Of a stretch of DNA of 19,257 nt, positions 15,164-19,257 are shown piece by piece; position 1 is the first letter of the stretch; each line of letters starts with the position of its first letter. Origin of the DNA: JANOYJ01 sp031373225. Its GTDB lineage: Bacteria; Pseudomonadota; Alphaproteobacteria; Rhizobiales; Rhizobiaceae. A model generated the notes under the pieces. That model saw only the letters and a list, made by a program, of their open reading frames with translations. It searched no databases and had not been told where the DNA came from. The position numbers and the translations under genes were made by a program. The stretch covers positions 1 to 19,257 of the forward strand of contig JANMMM010000013.1 of the NCBI GenBank assembly GCA_031373225.1. Reading direction: 5' to 3'.

Positions 15164-16012
15164 GTGAAAAATGAACAGTCAAGTCCAAGGTCAGAGGCGC
15201 GCCGCGCTTCGATACCTGTGCATCTGCGTCCGTCACGCACGGCCCAAAAAGCCGCGCGGCGCGCCCGCCGCCCCGCTTATGACGGCGCGCGCTTGGCTTT
15301 TAACCGCCGCATGACAGCGCTCGCGCTGCTGGCTCTTCTGTCCGCAGCCATTGCCGCGCCATTTGACGGCCTGTGCTCGCAATGGGCTGTGGCCAGTCAA
15401 AATCCGGCAGTGCGGCTGCTGGCCGCGCACACGGACATAGGCAAATCGACAGTCTATCTGCTGTTCTCATTGGCGATCGCGTTTGCGGCAGCGTTTATGA
15501 ACTGGCATGGAAGACCGGTTTCGGGGCGGGCAAAGCTCGCACTTATCTACACGCAGGCCGTATATGCATTTTCCGCCATCGCGCTTTCCGGCATTCTGGT
15601 GAACATTCTGAAGCTCTTCTTCGCCCGTGCGCGGCCCAAATTGATTGCGTCAAACGGCGTCTATGACTTCTTCAGCCGCTGGGGCACAGGCTATGATTTC
15701 ACCAGCTTTCCATCGGGGCACGCAACCACGATGGGGGCCTTGGCGGCGATACTTGCAGTGTGGTTTCCAAGGCTTGGCGCGCTTACAATTCCGGCGTGCT
15801 TTGTTTTGGCATCGTCAAGAGTGGCGGCCGGGGCGCATTACCCTTCGGATGTCATTGTCGGATTTGCCCTGGGTTTTTTGTTTTCAGTCTGTTTGGCGCG
15901 CACTTTAGCCCGCCGCCACAGCGTCTTCCGATTTTCCGGAGACCGGCTCCTGCCGAGGGTGCAATTTTCGGCGGCTTTTTCAAAGTCGCGCTCAGTATCC
16001 CGCTACAGCTGA
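15164..16012 (+). CDS. PAP2-family membrane phosphatase
   Basis: Integral membrane phosphatase of the PAP2 family, which removes phosphate from lipid phosphates such as phosphatidylglycerol phosphate, undecaprenyl pyrophosphate or lipid A. All three active-site motifs are intact: K150-x6-R157-P158 (KLFFARARP), P183-S-G-H186, and S218-R219-x5-H225-x3-D229 (SRVAAGAHYPSD). About five or six hydrophobic helices surround them. The substrate cannot be told from sequence. The start is uncertain: the frame runs back into the metC region, the GTG at 15164 gives 282 residues with a basic Arg-rich leader, and the ATG at 15311 gives 233 residues beginning at the first helix; neither has a strong ribosome site. 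Divergent from metC, convergent with hemB. Confidence 0.85.
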   Translation: MKNEQSSPRSEARRASIPVHLRPSRTAQKAARRARRPAYDGARLAFNRRMTALALLALLSAAIAAPFDGLCSQWAVASQNPAVRLLAAHTDIGKSTVYLLFSLAIAFAAAFMNWHGRPVSGRAKLALIYTQAVYAFSAIALSGILVNILKLFFARARPKLIASNGVYDFFSRWGTGYDFTSFPSGHATTMGALAAILAVWFPRLGALTIPACFVLASSRVAAGAHYPSDVIVGFALGFLFSVCLARTLARRHSVFRFSGDRLLPRVQFSAAFSKSRSVSRYS

Positions 16013-16108
16013 CGTGCCCCGAATTGATGTTAGAGGATTTGGGTCGGAAGGTTTCTGGGGATGCGCTGGCTCTCAGTCTCGAAGACACGGCGTCAAGCGC
16101 GTCAACCC

Positions 16109-17149
<1,041 letters not shown>

Positions 17150-17206
17150 GCGGATGCTCCTGTGAGCGGGCGTTTAGCACGAAGGCGGCGCTGGGAAAAC
17201 AGGGCT

Positions 17207-17974
17207 TCAGAGCTTGACCGTCACCGCGCCGAGCCTGTCATAGACAGCGACAACTTCATCGCCGATATCAGTTTCGAACACTTCGGTGATGACGCCCGTC
17301 GTCACGACATCGCCGGCGCGCAGATGGAGGCCTTTGGCATTCAAATCATTGGCAAGCCAGGTGAGCGCAAGTTCCGGGCCTCCCAGCGCATTGGCGCCGA
17401 TGCCGGAATATTTCTGTGCGCCGTTCACCGCGACATTAACGGTCAGCTTCGCATAGCCCCCGCGCGCCAAAGGTTTGACGGCCTCGCCCAGCACCAGCGC
17501 ATGGTTCAGGCCGCCGTCGGCAATGTACCATTCGACCACATCGTCAAATCCTTTCGGACAGCGCGGATTGACGATCTCGATGGCGGGATGAACCGAGGCG
17601 ACGGCGGCAAGAACTTCGTCGACGCTGTAAGCACCGTCCCGCTGCGGCAGGTCGTGCGCCATGGTGAAGGCGATCTCAGGCTCCGCCACGCGGCTGTTTT
17701 CGGGAAGCGTTTCGAGATGTGTTCCGGATTTGTTGAGCCGCTCGGCATAGAGGGGACCGGGGAAGGGGCCGTCCGTTTTCAGCGCCTTCTGCGCCCGCTC
17801 GCTGGTGCAGCCGATCTTCCAGCCGGCATGTTTCCAGCCAAGCTTGCCCCGCACCGCCGATTGGATCGCAAAGGCGGCCTCTTGATCGGGCGGCGTCGGC
17901 CCCGGATAGGCCGTCATCTTGCCGCCGGATTTGCGCGCCTCTGTCAGGGCGTCGATAATTGCCTGGTTGCTCAT
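17207..17974 (-). CDS. 2-keto-4-pentenoate hydratase-like protein (MhpD/FAH family)
   Basis: Member of the fumarylacetoacetate hydrolase superfamily, hydratase branch (MhpD-like), which adds water to 2-hydroxypenta-2,4-dienoates in aromatic meta-cleavage pathways. The 255-residue product has the expected length, the GWKIG motif with K53, metal ligands E98 and E100 in AEPEIAF, a third likely ligand E133 in AIEIVNPR, and the conserved NALGGPELALTWLAN block. Decarboxylases of the same fold (4-oxalocrotonate decarboxylase) cannot be excluded. No other aromatic-degradation gene is nearby, so the physiological substrate is unknown. The ribosome site is weak. The gene is immediately upstream of hemB. 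Confidence 0.85.
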   Translation of the reverse strand: MSNQAIIDALTEARKSGGKMTAYPGPTPPDQEAAFAIQSAVRGKLGWKHAGWKIGCTSERAQKALKTDGPFPGPLYAERLNKSGTHLETLPENSRVAEPEIAFTMAHDLPQRDGAYSVDEVLAAVASVHPAIEIVNPRCPKGFDDVVEWYIADGGLNHALVLGEAVKPLARGGYAKLTVNVAVNGAQKYSGIGANALGGPELALTWLANDLNAKGLHLRAGDVVTTGVITEVFETDIGDEVVAVYDRLGAVTVKL

Positions 17975-18067
17975 AGGGATGCTTTCGTCACTAAATTGCT
18001 GGTATGGGCGCGGTTCGCGTTGTTGCCCGTGAGTTTGGGCGCGATCATCGGGCGCCGTCGCTTCTCC

Positions 18068-18406
18068 TCATTTGGCGATTTCTGTCGAGACTACGCGTTC
18101 AATTGCGTTGATTTCAGCGCTCACGGTTTTCCAAATCGCTTGCGCTTTCACGTCTTCATAGTCGTGGCGATAAACATTGCCTGCTCCGGCGATTTGCATC
18201 CATCGCACATCCGGGTGGCGGGCCTTGATCTCCGCCGAAAGCTTCCGTGATGCCTCAGATATAATTTCAAGGCAGCGCGTCACAGCATATTGTGTGCGTA
18301 CATCAGCCGCAAAAGCCTCAAATTCCATGTCCTTGGTGAAATTTCGAATGAGGGAAATGTGATATTCAATGGCCACCAGCGCCCGGCTTGATTTGTCAGA
18401 AGGCAT
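18068..18406 (-). CDS. hepT: HepT-like toxin (DUF86), MNT/HEPT module
   Basis: All-helical HEPN-domain protein of the DUF86/HepT family, the toxin partner of MNT/HEPT modules. The 112-residue product has the typical length and C-terminal active segment GNVYRHDYEDV (76-86). Active HepT RNases carry R-x4-6-H-x-Y with R in an RN pair; here position 76 is glycine (GN) and the only close arginine, R80, sits next to H81, so the consensus is not met, although H81 and Y83 are present. GN-type variants occur in related DUF86 proteins (from memory). Its start overlaps the end of the nucleotidyltransferase gene by 11 bases, the usual arrangement with the antitoxin first. Confidence 0.85.
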   Translation of the reverse strand: MPSDKSSRALVAIEYHISLIRNFTKDMEFEAFAADVRTQYAVTRCLEIISEASRKLSAEIKARHPDVRWMQIAGAGNVYRHDYEDVKAQAIWKTVSAEINAIERVVSTEIAK

Positions 18407-18692
18407 AGATGGCGTCCGCTGTGGCTGCTGGCTTCACATAGGGAAAGAGGCCTTCGCGGTTGACCACATCAACAGGAATGTCAAACAGGCCCGAAATATA
18501 TTCCTTTAGGCCCACATACTCAAAAACCCCCATTCCGCGAGCAGGATCAACATCAATCATAATATCAATATCGCTCTGCGCCGTCGCGTCGCCGCGCGCC
18601 ATCGAGCCGAACAGCGCGGCGTGCAGCACGCCCTGGCGTTCCAGCTCAGCCCGGTTCGCAAGCAGTGTGGCGATGATGCGGTTCTTGTCCAT
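18396..18692 (-). CDS. mntA: MntA-like nucleotidyltransferase antitoxin
   Basis: Minimal nucleotidyltransferase, the antitoxin of MNT/HEPT modules; characterised members neutralise HepT by adding AMP to its H-x-Y tyrosine. The 98-residue product shows the complete motif GS-x10-D-x-D (G29, S30, D41, D43 in GSMARGDATAQSDID) and a likely third acidic residue D75 (IPVDVV), so it should be catalytically competent. No clear ribosome site precedes the ATG at 18690-18692 (upstream sequence GCTAAATATAGATC), which may mean a leaderless or weakly translated message. It overlaps the toxin gene by 11 bases, and the pair is transcribed away from the DUF6163-like gene across a 111-base gap. Confidence 0.88.
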   Translation of the reverse strand: MDKNRIIATLLANRAELERQGVLHAALFGSMARGDATAQSDIDIMIDVDPARGMGVFEYVGLKEYISGLFDIPVDVVNREGLFPYVKPAATADAIYAF

Positions 18693-18803
18693 GATCTATA
18701 TTTAGCATGCAATCCGCCCATTTTCCAGACGCGCCGCCGCCCCGCCTTGACCCGCTGCGCGTTCTCCGCTTCTAGTCGCGCCAGTCCCGGAGGCCGCCCG
18801 CCC

Positions 18804-19232
18804 ATGTCGATATTTGCCAATGACGACCAGCTGCACAAGCCGGAGGAGACATTCGCCTTTGCTGCGTTCACATGGTTTCACCGGATCATTGCCGCCTACT
18901 GCCTGCTGTTCGGGTTCCTCTACTGGATCCGCCTGATCGGGTACTATGACGGGCCGCTCTGGCGGTTTGATCTGATGCCGCTGCACTGGAAGTTCGCATC
19001 GGCGAGCCTTGCCGTCCTGTTTCCCGTTGCGGCGATCGGTCTTTGGATGAAAGTGTCATGGGGGCCGGTGATCTGGGTTGCCGCTGCCTCGGTCGAGGCA
19101 CTGATGCATTATGGCTTTCCCGCTCTGTTCGGCGCGCGGCCATTGACGCTGGTGACGCATCTTGGAGTTGCGGTTCTTTATGTGGCTTTCACGCTGATAA
19201 TCCGGCATCAGAAGCGCAAAAAGCCGCGTTAA
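18804..19232 (+). CDS. Four-helix membrane protein, DUF6163-like
   Basis: Conserved integral membrane protein of 142 residues without known function; it resembles the DUF6163 family of Hyphomicrobiales (assignment from memory). Predicted helices are about 26-48, 64-82, 86-105 and 114-133, with a basic C-terminus (RHQKRKKPR) probably in the cytoplasm. The N-terminal 20 residues are polar. The frame is open upstream, but the ATG at 18804 is chosen because CGGAGG (18788-18793) lies 10 bases before it and the upstream residues are unrelated Arg/Pro-rich sequence. The gene is divergent from the MNT/HEPT pair; the last 25 bases of the window after it hold nothing recognisable. Confidence 0.85.
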   Translation: MSIFANDDQLHKPEETFAFAAFTWFHRIIAAYCLLFGFLYWIRLIGYYDGPLWRFDLMPLHWKFASASLAVLFPVAAIGLWMKVSWGPVIWVAAASVEALMHYGFPALFGARPLTLVTHLGVAVLYVAFTLIIRHQKRKKPR

Positions 19233-19257
19233 GCATCCATTATCCCTGTGTGATTCT

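Overview
The window looks like chromosomal DNA from a GC-rich alphaproteobacterium, most likely Hyphomicrobiales (Rhizobiales) near the Phyllobacteriaceae. The reasons are the sufS-sufT-sufA gene order, the rhizobial form of the cpa/tad pilus cluster, a HemB with the aspartate-type metal site, a DUF6163-type protein, and a palindromic intergenic repeat like those of rhizobia. No tRNA, rRNA, CRISPR array, insertion sequence or prophage gene was found. The genus assignment is inference.

Layout. 2-2064 (+): the end of a SUF iron-sulfur operon (sufS cut by the window edge, sufT, sufA), with a TfoX N-terminal-domain gene translationally coupled to sufA. 2065-2846: a 782-base gap without a convincing gene, holding a double-hairpin palindromic repeat (about 2192-2320) and a GC-rich, hairpin-rich stretch (about 2400-2810) that may be a non-coding RNA or a dispersed element. 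2847-4910 (-): parE, topoisomerase IV subunit B. 4911-5156: the control region shared by parE and the divergent pilus operon. 5157-12982 (+): a tight Tad/Flp pilus operon, cpaB-cpaC-small lipoprotein-cpaE-cpaF-tadB-tadC, with 4-base overlaps or very short gaps, then tadD after a 125-base leader. 13047-15085 (-): radC and metC. 15164-16012 (+): a PAP2 phosphatase. 16109-17974 (-): a 2-keto-4-pentenoate hydratase-like gene followed by hemB. 18068-18692 (-): an overlapping MNT/HEPT toxin-antitoxin pair. 18804-19232 (+): a four-helix membrane protein.

How the genes work together. SufS supplies persulfide sulfur, SufT helps cluster maturation and SufA carries clusters to target proteins. In the pilus operon, CpaC forms the outer-membrane secretin, CpaB is its periplasmic partner, CpaE positions the machine, CpaF powers it, TadB and TadC form the inner-membrane platform, and TadD is an accessory lipoprotein. 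Pilin, prepilin peptidase, TadE/TadG pseudopilins and a recognisable CpaD are absent here, so the system must be completed from elsewhere. The other genes are housekeeping or small accessory loci.

I did not find a clearly new system. The best leads are the structured gap at 2400-2810, the 86-residue lipoprotein in the CpaD slot, the P-loop of CpaE lacking both lysines, and the MNT/HEPT pair whose toxin lacks the usual arginine of its motif.
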